64,000 nt of DNA, taken from contig CM067505.1 of NCBI GenBank assembly GCA_034509495.1, positions 8,767,532 to 8,831,531 on the forward strand, written 5' to 3'. Positions 24,496-37,100 of this stretch are shown here, piece by piece; the stretch's first letter is position 1; each line of letters starts with the position of its first letter. The stretch is from Acestrorhynchus altus. Its lineage: Eukaryota; Chordata; Actinopteri; Characiformes; Acestrorhynchidae. Under the pieces are notes generated by a model that ran no database searches, was not told where the DNA came from, and saw nothing but the letters and a program-made list of their open reading frames with translations. The position numbers and the translations under genes are program-made.

Positions 24496-27400
24496 GCTTT
24501 AAGGTGGCTGCGCGAAGACTGAGGAAGAAGAGGCGGCGGGGTCGGAGGAAGACTCGGGCTCGTTCCGCGGCAGTGGTGTGTGTAAGTGGTTTAACGTGCG
24601 CATGGGCTTCGGCTTCCTGTCCATGACCAGCAGAGAGGGCTCCGCGCTCGAGACGCCCGTCGACGTCTTCGTCCATCAGGTGAGTTCCACACAAGGCCTC
24701 CCTCGGCCTCACGCGCAGCCCTGTTGCCGCATATGCCTCCACGCGCATCTGCTGGCCCACAAACAACTTTGTTTGTCCAGGTCAGTTCTCTTGTTGACCG
24801 ATTGTACACAACCGCGCATCACTTTCATCAAATTCCGTCTCATTTTCAAGGCTTTTCGGGCTTTTGCAACCCAGCGCAGGCTTGAGGTCCAGAATAAGGT
24901 CCAGAATAAGGCCCTTAGTTTGACCCTCAGTGCATCATACATAACGAGCTGAATGTGATGATTTAGTCCAAACTGCTTGTCAGGATGTAGGAGGTGTAAA
25001 GGTGCTTCAGGTTCTCTAAGTGATGCTGCAGAGATGTGTTAAATTTTACAGAAACATCACTTGATGTTGAATGTTCTTTATAAAAATTAAGGTTCTTCAC
25101 CATCTATCTCCATCTCTATCCCCTATCCAGAAGTGGTTCCTCTAAAGCATTGCTCAAAGAACAATAGTGACCAGAACCAGAGGAACCACTCTTTGTAATC
25201 TGCAGCAACATCTTCATGCTTTATAATTTGGTGTAGAAATTGGTGGCTAACAAGTTTGTCCAGGAGGCTTTGTGGTGCTTGAGCAAAAGTGGAAAAATGG
25301 CACAAAGGAAATGTACTGGATGGAATTTCTGAATGACAATTACCATGTGCTTGGACTTTGATCTGCTCATAAAATGCAGAATGATAGTGCTGCAATGTGG
25401 CTCATTATTTTGCAGTCTTTATCAGGGGTGACAGTGATTATTGGTTTATAGTTGGCATTATTATTTAAATCACAGTGTGCTGATTTCCTCAGTATTTAAA
25501 CAATGACTGACTGTTCATTTTTGGGGGGGATTTTCCTCCATCCCAAAAGTTCTCAACAATTTCCAGGTCCCACCCAGTAGCTGGGAGGGTGAAGGCTAGC
25601 ATGTGCTTGCTCCAAGTCTTTCAGGCTACTGACTGCTACTGGCTGCTGGCTACAGGTTACTGGACAGCTGAACACCTGGAAGAGAGCGCTGTGCTTTCTG
25701 CCAGTTCTGTTGCATCAGCTAACACACACTCACCCTGACTAGTATTATGTTTAGAGGTGGGTCATCTTATGAATAAGGCAGACCAGTTATGCTCTCTGGG
25801 ACTCCTGGAGTGTGTGCAAGTATTGTGATATTGTTTTCCACATGTCCTTCCCCCAGTTTTTAATGATAAACTAAAGCTTTTATATATTGATGAAGAAATT
25901 GACTGTGCTTTGCTTTGCACTTACAATTAGGGTTGCAACAGCATAAGATTTTCATGGTACAGAAAAACATATTGTGGGTTATTTGTGTGGTTTTTGTGGA
26001 TTAATTGTTTTTTGAAACTCTGATAAATACATTTTGGTGCACTTAAAACCAGTATTCTGTTGCAACCTTACTTATAACTTGTGGACATGTGAACAAAGCT
26101 GCATGGAAACTGTCTTAAAAGTTGGAAAAGCAATTTAGGTATTGATGGAAGTTGATATGCAGAAAAAAAAATGAGATACAGCTCCACAGTTTGTCTGTCC
26201 TGAAATGGGACACACTCTGTGTGACCCTGTATTTTGGTGTATGAACAGCTTTAGTGTTAATCATGTCATCTTTCTTCATGATTCAATTTTAATGGCGCTC
26301 AGCTCCTGACCTTCATATTTGCCTTTGGACCACAACATCCATGATAATGCGAATGTCAAGTATTCTCTCCTAAACCCTGTTTGTATATTGAGCTACAAAT
26401 TGCAATGTTTCAGCTTTAGGCATTATGATGATTGAACAAAGATTCCTCTGCATTACCTAAACAAATTGAACAATTAATCCATATTAATGAAATATCCTGT
26501 AGTGGAAAAGACCCATCTGGTCTCCAAATGATATGTGTCAGCTATCAGCCAATCCCAAATGAACCTTTGTCCACACACTACAACCCATTGTGTAAAATTA
26601 CCTTGAGATTAGAACATCTTACAGGTGACTGGACTTGCACGTCAGGTGATATCTTCCCCTCTCTGAGTAAAAAGTCTTTGGTTACCTACAGACAAATATC
26701 TTGGGAGGCTGATTCAGTGGTTTCATGGTGCAGATAAAGTGCAGATTCTGTCCAAACGGCCTATGGAGCTTGATAGTTTCATTTCAAATGATAAATATTA
26801 AAGAGATGCATAAAGTTTTATACAACCTTGTCTATTCTCTTTTGAGTTAGGATTTCCAAAGAAGAGAGCTACAAGGATTAATTTAATCAATTTTATAGAA
26901 GAACTTTTACTGGTTTTATTTGAAAGGTTAAAAAACACATCCTGGAAGTTATGGAACCCAATTTTGTAAAATGTTGCTAGAAAAGAATTGCTTATATGTG
27001 TTTTGCTGAAATAGCCCTCCTTATCAATCTTTGTGGGTTGTATATATATGCAAAGGACACTGCCCTTTTCTAATGTGCCTCTCAACTGCTGCTGTATGGC
27101 TCCATGTGCTGAATGTCCATTGAGCCTTTGTTTCCATTCAGTGGAAATCAGCATATGCATTGAAGACCCGTGGCTGTGTCAAGCCAATTGCTTGTCGTTG
27201 CTCATGAATCAGCAGTTTATTGCCCAGACTTTGACCCACCCATTATTGAGAGTTTAGATTGTGTTAATTTGTTTTTGAGTACTGGAGAGGAAAAATGTCA
27301 GGTATTTTTGTGAAGTTGCTGGTTGCTTTTCCTTTCTTCAGCATATTCAAATGAGGCCTTCTCACAGTGCGGGATGATTATCGATCTTGCTCAGTGTTAG

Positions 27401-30400
27401 GGACGCTGTGTGTTTCGGGAGACAATGGTTGCCATTGTTGTGCCAGAAGAGAGGAAATCCTGCCGGCTGTGATCTGTTACTGGGCAGTAAATGAATGACT
27501 GAAGAGACTGCGTGTGTTCCAGTGTGGAAAAGGAGGCAATATTAAGAATTGGAGGGGAATTGTGAAGAAATAAGGCAGGATGCCAAAAAAGGGTTCTTTG
27601 TAGTGATGCAGTAGAAAGGTTCTATATAGCACAACTTTCAGGTTTTTAAAGAATGTTTCGATGAATGGTTCTTTAAAGACACCTTTTTGTAATTGAGATG
27701 TGAGTATGAATACTCTAATCCAAATCAATTATTTATATAGCACAACAAAATGAACAAAGGTTCACAAAATAAAAATGAGTAGAAAAAAGTAAAACGCCAG
27801 TCACACACAAACCTTCATAAATCTTCAAATGACAACCTTTTAGGAAAATGTAAAATTTTAATTAATAAATAAAAGATTCTATACAAAAAATTGAATCACA
27901 CCATTTATAATGCAGTGAGTGGTTTGATACAGTGGCATATCAGTAAAGGTTTTTTTCTTGTTTTTTCTTGACTTTCTTGTGTTCAAGTCAAGAACCATGT
28001 AAGAATCTAGTTGCCCTGTAGCTGACCCACATAGATAAGCAACATATCCACATACTTTGCAACTTTATCAAGCAGTTACGCATGTTTGCTATATCCGGAA
28101 ATGTGTAACATGAGCATGCACTTACGCAAAACCACAAACTGCAAAATGTGGACTGTGGACAGGCCGATAGGGGCCGAAAGGGACAGAAAGCGAGAGAAGG
28201 ATTTGGGAGGGGGAGGAGGAAAGGTTTATGGAGGGAAAGGGAGAGGCCTTGTTAGTTGGACTCATTCATAAAAAAGTCCTCCATAGTTAAAGGGGAGGGG
28301 GAGTGGTGGAAGAGGTCAGAGGATGAAGGGATGGCGGGATAGTTCCAGGAAAGTTTGGTGGGGGTTGGGACAGAGGAATGTAGAGGTTGTCGGGCAATCA
28401 GGATTGAATTCCTTTCCCACTGCCCTCACTTCAAAAGATGGGGGGTCTTTGTAACCACCCCCCCTTCTTATGAGAGAGGTGTCCGGGTTAAGCCTGACGG
28501 CATTCGAGGGGGCTGTAAAATGGCCCACCACAAGTTTCCCATCCTCCACTGGGATACATTGTGCCACCACTCAGGCAATGCATATCATGGGGTTACCTGA
28601 TCTGATAGGAAGGGTGGGGAGAGTTGATGTTTGTAGGATATGTGTGGGTTTGGGTATTGATTGAAAGGTGATACAGAGCCTGGTACTATATTATGTAAAA
28701 CATGAAGGTATGTGGATGCTGTCATTAAAAATGCTTATTACAGACATGCTTTGATTCCAAGAAATTTCAGCTTCAGCATTGGAGAACAACAAAGTGGATA
28801 CTTGTTAACCAGGGAGACTGGGTGTTGGTTTTCAAGGTAGATCCCTTCTCTAGCCCCCCAAGTGCCTGTAGAGCAACCATCTCAGGAATGTACACTTCCC
28901 CCTCTGTTTCTCCTCCAATATCCCCTTGCCACTGATGGTCATTTGGATATTCTGACAGATGGACTCATTTTGCATAGCTCTTCGTTTCATTCTGAGTCTA
29001 GTTTTCTGAAGGTATTCCAAAGAGAGCACAAGTGTAGTGGATAGTGATGTATATGGTTGGTGATGTTCAACGGGAATAATAACAGAAATGGTAGAAGTAG
29101 GGAAATGCAGATTTAACTATAATTGAAATGTGCTGTATTTGAAAAAAAAGTAATGTGAATAATTGACTCTATTGAGTCTACATAACTTATTCTATTTGTG
29201 CCCAGGCCTGTATTTTGTCGTCAACAATAATATTTAAAAAATAGTATTATGAGGATAGTAGGCTTGAGTAAAACTAGATATACCACTGGTTTACCACTTT
29301 CTTGAGATAATACATAATCATTAATTAAAAAATGTTTGAAGAATTCTAGTAAAACAATCATTAGAAATACAATTTGGTATAATTCTTTTAGATTATTATT
29401 AATATTGAGTATTATTAACTTTTAATTTGTCTTCTTGTCATGAAGAGATGAAACTTGCACACATCCATAAGCTGCTAACTAGTTTATCAGCCTCCACCCC
29501 AACACAGACCTTCTATATTTGAATTTCCTTTGTTTAATGCTTTACTTAATTCAAATGCCTTCATTTATTTGTTCACTTTTACTAGCATGACAATTGCAAT
29601 TATGATGCATGCACTGGAACTCAGCATAGATAATATAATCTATTATCATATTATAGTCATGTAAGATACACATACAAGAAAAAAATGATTAAATACTTTG
29701 GAATTACCTGGATTAATGAGTTGATTATTGTCTAAATCACAATTATAGACAAAAACAATCTAACGTATCTAGTAACACAAACATTTACATTTACATTTAC
29801 ATTTACATTTGTGGCATTTAGCAGACGCCCTTATAAAAGTGCTTTGCTGTTAACTTAGAACATCTTTAGCTAGTAGATAAGGCTGGAATCTAGAGATTCC
29901 ACACATTTAGACCGTGTTGAAACAAAAAGTCTTTATGGAGTTAAGTACTCCTGAAACAGGTGAGTCTTCAGTCTGCGTTTGAAGACATTGTTGGACTCGG
30001 CTGCTCGGACTCCCAGGCGAAGTTCGTTCCACCATTTTGGTGCCAGAACAGAAAAGAGTCTTGATGCATGTTTACCTTGCATCCTGAGGGATGGTGGGTC
30101 AAGCCGAGCTGTACTTGAAGCTCAAAGGGCTCTTGGTGCAGCTCGAATTTTGACCATTGCCATCATGTATGGAGGGGCTGGTCCATTTTTGGCTTTGTAG
30201 GTCAGCATCAAGGTTTTGAATCTGATGCGGGCAGATACAGTTGTACATCCACAGTTGTTAATATTAATTGTGATTAATTTTTAAAATGGGTGGCCAAAGT
30301 TCAATGATGAATTTGATGAGTGAAGGCTAAGCTATTTGTTCTGATCCCATAAAAGAGCTAAAGATGTTAAGCTTGCTGGCATGTCTCGACATGTCAGAGC

Positions 30401-31094
30401 TGTTTTTGGTACACGAGATCTACAACATCAAGCAAGTGGTTTTAATGTTATAGCTGATCAGTCTATATGCTCCTAATCTAAATCACATTGTGAGGTCCTG
30501 AGAGATTTCCACACATGGTGGAGGTTTTTCACAGATTTACAAAAATATAAAGTGCTGGAACAGCACTTTCTGTAATAATATGATTTTGCAGAAACAGCTG
30601 TGTGTGGATCTGGAACATTGAATTATATAAAATTAATTTACTGTCAAGAAATATTATGTGAATGCAACAAAAAGATTGCAATGTTATGAAATGTAAAATC
30701 ATATATTCAGATCTTTAATTATTGTAGCCAGAATAGCTGTGAATCAGACGTCTGTATTAACATCACCCTGCATCACTGCCTGTGCAGCCAGAGCACATAG
30801 TTGGTTTTTGACAGGAACATCTTTTATGTGGTGTTTGATCCAGGTAGATTAATTTGCAAACTGTCAAAACAAATCAAGCAAAGTGGTAATTTTTAGAGTC
30901 GTGAAGGAAGGAAACAAACTGAATGTATAAACACGTATAAATAAAGATAATCTCATACATTTGCATTGGTTAAAGAAGGAAGAGCAGAATGTTTGGGTGA
31001 TGGTCCACTGCATTGAATGTCCAAATGTTTGTGGACACCTGTTCTAATGAATGCATTCAGCAACTTTGTTACACCTTTAGCTAACACACACACA

Positions 31095-31161
<67 letters not shown>

Positions 31162-34100
31162 CAAAAACAATCCCTGTAGAAATGTACTGCCAATAAAGTA
31201 GGACTGGAGCAAATAAACATGAACCTATTGCTGCAGAGTCATGTAGTATCCATATAGTGTATCTGTATTGAATTTATTGTCCTGTCCTTTTTAACCATAC
31301 AGAAATATTAGTACATCTCAAAAAATAAGAAAAGTGTGAAAAAGGTTTTTGATAATTTAATTAAAAAATGTAACCACTGTATTTTTTTATAGTGTTATCA
31401 ATTAAAAGATAAAGATAAAGTTTTTTGGTTTTACAGTTGATTACTGTGACTGTTAAAGAATAGAAAAATTCTAATATTTTGAGATTCTGGATCTGGTTTA
31501 GCAGTTCAGTTGAGACAAACATTCAATAGTTCATTGTTTGATCAATGTAAATTATTTTTTTTATTACTTTAAATAGATTTTTTTCCCCCATAGTTTTCAC
31601 AATTCCTGAAATAAAAGGAATACAGTGAGCAAACTAATAAATAACGTGTCTAGCAGATTTATTTTAGTATCATCTTGATTTCCAAGGGCAGGATTTCAAA
31701 TAACCTTCATACTTGCTCAGCTAATTACATGAATAATCTTCACTTATGGGCTAGATCATTTTCCCCAATATTTAATGCAGTTTTCCATCCTTTATTGTAA
31801 CAAGTTAATTTCCATTGCATACATTTCATAAACCTTATCAATCCACTGTTTTTTGTTGGACAATCCTGCTGAATTCATTTTCTTGTTATTTGTTTGCTGG
31901 CTGCCAATAATATTTGAAGTAGGTGTTAATCATTCTTTCCCACTAACTGAAGCACCTTCCCAGCATTAAGTTTCATGTATGAAAATTCAAATTTCAAACC
32001 AAATAATCCATGTATAGCATTATCAATCTCTTCCCAAAAAGACACCTCTATTGACCAGCCTAAAAATATCAAGGTGATCGGCCATCTGTGCACCACATTG
32101 TCTTTAGCGCCATATAAAATAATCCTGTTTATTCATCAGGACCCTCCTGTTTAAAAACAATATTTTCAGGTTTACCAATTACAATTAAATTATCTTCATA
32201 GCCTTGAATGTGATTCCAAAACTATCAAACTGCAGAAGAAATGTCACTCTTCCTCTGAGATTAGTATATTACTTGCTTTTCCCCACTTTAACAGTTTAAA
32301 TATATTAAAGCCTGCTTTTTGTTAGAGGCCCACTCTAGCTTAAGACCTATTATAATACATATTAAGTGCGTGTGCTCAGTCTGGGTGTCTACTCTAATTG
32401 ATGCTATCAAAATTCACTGGCATGCCTTCTCAATGGAATTGGTCAACCTTCATTCAAAATATTGTCTTCTTGAAAATTGCTGCATAAAATTATACAGTTA
32501 AAAATATGTTAAATATGTTTACAATTATATTCTCTGGTTTTCAATGTATAGTGGAATACTGATTGTTAGTGTTGTAATGAGACATGAAGTCCGTGATTTG
32601 ATTCAGTCTATGGAGTTCAATATTTTAAACAATGACTACTGTATGAATGTTGTTTAATCTCATAATGAGATCAGAGCTGGAATGCAGGAGGTGTGCATGG
32701 ACCATGCTGAAGTGGGTTGCTTTGGTGGGGGTTGTTTGCACATGTGCTATTTGATCAATACAGTTGCATAAAAATTAATAACATAATTAACATAACTTTA
32801 TTTCATTTGTGTCATTTAGGGGAACTTTATTTGAATCGCTTGTATTTGTTGGCTTTGAAGCCTTAATTATGGGAATAATTATGGTAAATAATTATGGGAA
32901 TAAATATGGTCTCTTTTTCCCTTCTAACAGAGTAAGCTACACATGGAGGGTTTTCGCAGCCTGAAAGAAGGGGAGCCAGTTGAGTTTACCTTTAAGACAT
33001 CTTCAAAAGGCTTGGAGTCACTACGGGTAACTGGTCCAGGTGGGGCTCCATGTGCAGGCAGCGAGAAAAGACCCAAAGGAGCCCAGAAACGTCGCTCAAA
33101 AGGAGACCGGTGAGTACACATTGGTTAGAGAGCCAGTTGCATGGTCATGTCTTCCATTTGACCTATATTTATTCCTACAGCCTATATTTATTTGAGCATT
33201 AATGCATTCATTCTTGGCACATTTATATGACGTTGGACAGGCTTTAAAAATTCTTGGTGAAAATCCTATGCAAAGAGAAACTTACTTTTTAACACAAAAA
33301 AATATTCTTACATAATTGCTGTATAATCTAAATTCATTGCACAAAACATTGTCAGATTCCATATACACTTCCAAGCTGGACTGTATAGTTAGAGCTAATC
33401 GAACATAGGCAGGTTGAGTTTGCCAATGTGCTGATACTGGCGTTCTCATGCAACCTAATCTAACATTGTTACTATGTTGTTGGCATGCAAAAAAGTAGTT
33501 TTTCACTTTTTTACAGTGTCAGTCTTGCACATCTGTTGTTTAGATTGTTTTAAAATGTAATAAGGAATGGACCAAAAGAAGTTCTTCAAGAATTGAAGCA
33601 TGATGCATTTTACATTATTCAATTAACAGCCCTGAAGTTTTAGCTTGCCAATTTGCCATCTCACCACATAACCTCAGTATAATGTTTCTGCCACTCAAAC
33701 ATGGCTGTACTCACAAAACTGAAGTTCATCTCTAGCTGGAGTTGTTCATTTTAACTTATATGATACAGAACCTACAGGCATCAGAATGTATTTTTTACCA
33801 AGCACTGCATTATTCTCATCACCTGTCATGAGATGGCTTTAAACAGTCAATGAAAAAGAGCAAGTAAGGTGTGACTTGTGACATTTACCAGAGGAAAACG
33901 TCAAGTATATCTCAGGTGTTGGCCAAATGAAGCAGTTTTGCCTCCATCCCCCTTCAGAGGGCCAGTGACCTGACCTGGATCAATAGGTTGTTTAAAATCT
34001 CAAGGCTCAAGAGTTAACCCCATGGAGCTATTGCCTCACCCACCCCCATTTCACCCTGTAGTGTAGCTCCTGCCTGAGGCCACAGACCCCAGGTTCCTGA

Positions 34101-37100
34101 TAGCCAGAATCCTCCTGCAGTTTGTGAAATCAAGGTAGAGCGTGTGTTCATCTTAATCTGAGATGTGCCGATTTGTGCACTGGGGTTAAGGATAGGGATG
34201 GATTGTCTGGGTAAAGTACTTTTATTGCTTAGAGGCGATACAAGGTGTTTTCCCCAAAATATCATACAATCATAAAATCCAGGAAAACCAGAGTAATTAT
34301 AAAAGCACTGGCAAATTCCACAAAATACTCAAAAAAGGATGCTGTGTAATATAATGATTTAATTTGATGCCATAATAATATCATATTGCTCGGCTAATGT
34401 TGTGCCTTATACAATGAATAAAAAATGTCTAAATGGTTAATCTGTATGTCTAGACAGTGAGGATTTTTTGTAGGACAGCTGATTTAAAGATATAATATAA
34501 AATCCAAAACAACTCAAATCATATATAAATTCAGATGGTATATAACTATACAAAATCCCATAACTTCTGTAGCATTTTTTAATCTTGGTGAATTTTTTGT
34601 TGGGTATGAATGGGTGAAAGATTAACCTTCATCATTTTGACTGAAATAATTTCCTTTTGTTTGGTCAGAATGCTTACAGCAGACAGTGGATACATTGGGC
34701 TTCATTTACCAATATTCCTATGATTTTTCTTAAATTTGTTCTTGAAAAAATTCCTAACAATAAGTGTTTTGTTCACAACTTTGTGGTGTGTTTTGATTAC
34801 AATTCTGCTCTTATAATGACAAATGCAATTGTCTATGTAGGGTGAACAAAACACAAATAAATAAAAAAAACATCCCAACATTAGAATCTTTGTGAAAGAT
34901 GTGTTGTGCAGCTCTAACAGAGGCTGAAACCTCCCCCACCTGTGCTGGGCATTCTGGCTGTGTCCTTGTTGTGGTATTGTGATGAAGGTTATTGCGTTAG
35001 GAGTAAGCAGAAATCAGAAGAGGTCACAATCAAAATACTGTAAATATCCAATCTAATCATAGCATATTATGTTTGTATGTGACATAATTGCAGAGTTCTT
35101 CTTTTTTGGAAATGAGAATGGCAGAGGAAAAACAGAGGAAATGCAAGTGTTATAATGAACACATCAGTTATTTCTGTAAAGCAAACCAGATTAGATCACC
35201 ATGCTTAATGCCAGGAATGTGCTGGAGGGGTATAACGTCCCCCAGCGTTGAGCTGCTTAGCTGTCAAACTGTGTTCTCTGGAATGATGGTGCTCCATCCT
35301 GTACTTTAAGAATGAGCTGCGGAGTTGTTGATAAGGCAGGGTGGTGATCATCTAACATTCTGTCCTTACTAATAGGGATGCAACAAATAATTGGCAGCTG
35401 AAATAATTTTTTGACGATGCAATCAACTTGGGCATCCATATGGCACACCCCAACGTACTAATGCTTTTCACATTGTATGCAATCAAATCCTTAATGCAAA
35501 ATCTGGTAGAAAACATTCTCTGGACAAAAGCAGGATAAAATATTTTTAATACCATTGATTTCAGAAAAAACAATGTTTGAGCAGGCAATCCAGGCAATCC
35601 AATACTTTTTGTATAGTGTTGGTGTGTGTTACTACTTCACTTGATGAAACAATCGATAATTTGAAAGGTAAGTATACACTGAAAACGCATGACATGATTT
35701 GAAATGCTAGGTGAGATTTTTGTTGTTTGTTGGTCTGTCTATACCTTCCCCTGCTGGGAGAACTGACGCTCTGCCATTTACGAGAGTGAGTCCGGATGAA
35801 GGATCAGATCCTGTCCATTTAATTAATAACAGATGTAGATGCCTACAAAAAGGTCATAGGTGACTGTTGCCGTGGCAACCCAGGTCCACTGTGTGAGGGA
35901 GCAGGGTGGGGGTTGGGTAGCTGAGAGCAGGGGTCGGAGTTCAAAGGCCATGCTGCTGTATTGAAACAAAGGGCCAAAGAGATGCCCCGTTCCCTCCTTC
36001 AGTTCCAACTGCCTGTCCACACTCATGCTGATCAATAGCCCTTGGGGGTGGTTGGAGGAGTGTGTGTTTGTGTGGTGGGGGGTTTGGGAGTGGCTCTGCT
36101 TAGTCAATCCTCTAGGTTAGGATTTCAAAAATGAATATGGCAGTGGGCTGACTATTGATTATATCAGTAATTCAGTATGATTAGTTATTAGTTAAACAAT
36201 ACAAATAGATTTAGCAGAACAATAACAAACCTCATAATCTTTCAGAATTACATATGCAGAATGTAAACGTATATAAATTATATATATATAAATATAAAGA
36301 CATTTTCCTTTTGAGTTAAAGCCAGTGCTGACAAACATGCAGCTTGTATATTCAATGCCTGTGGCTACGTGTAATATCACTGCAGCAAAACATTTTTGTT
36401 GCATTTAATGCAAGAAAGCTGGAGAAACTCAAGCAAAAAGAGGTGAATTGTTACTGAAATAAACTCAGGAACGATACCCGAGGAAAATCTTTGGATAAAT
36501 TATCATTTATTAACAGCACTGATCCAAACAATCCGACTACAGAAAGCTAGAATGCTGAAAAGGACTGTGAAAAGGACATGGTTCCAATATATCAGCCTTC
36601 CCATTAAAGCAAGATATTGCAAATATATTAGAAATTTATGCTGGAATGACAATGACGGTCCTGAAATATAATCCTAAATTGATCCAGAAACATTATCTAA
36701 CCCATATAGCTAGCTAGATGAGTATACCAATCTGCTGTTACTGGTGAACCTGTTTGACAGGTGAATTGGTGAAGAGTGGCATTATGTGGGATTTAACCAT
36801 AACATTAGCCTCTTTTTGAAAGGATTGCAATCTATTCCTGACCCACCCATGGTTGTCTAGAAGACAAAACAACACAACATGCAAGACAATTGTATCATTT
36901 CAAAGGATGCAAACACGCAATTCAATCTGATTACATTACATCCTTCACAATGGATGCAACCAATATGCTGCCTGACCTAAAAAACCCTTACATTGCTTGT
37001 CATTGAGCGATAGAATGGGACTCTCTGAAGCAACTGCACTTTGGTTTGAGTTTGAGTTACAGTATGGACAAAAGTGTTGGGACACATGCACATTAATTGA

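Larger units (their letters stand above)
22504..24503 (+). other. lin28a intron 1
   Basis: A 2.0-kb intron. 23,068-23,730 is rich in GGTTCTTT/AAAGAACC words of a teleost dispersed repeat. 23,950-24,160 is very AT-rich and partly palindromic (TAATAATATTTATTATTA). From 24,240 the sequence becomes CpG-rich and may hold a second promoter. Confidence 0.75.
24680..32930 (+). other. lin28a intron 2
   Basis: An 8.25-kb intron without a supported gene. It contains repeat clusters (25,070-25,190; 27,585-27,690), a purine-rich stretch (28,160-28,380), a teleost dispersed repeat (29,783-30,235), a family B Tc1 remnant (30,290-30,465), a family A fragment with CA repeat (31,014-31,260) and a MITE (31,309-31,491). 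Confidence 0.75.

Noticed and set aside
24426..24952. ORFs overlapping lin28a exon 2 in other frames and antisense
   Set aside because: Shadows of the cold-shock exon; the true frame begins at the acceptor and is proven by the conserved motif.
29979..30200. 73-residue ORF
   Set aside because: Entirely within a dispersed teleost repeat.
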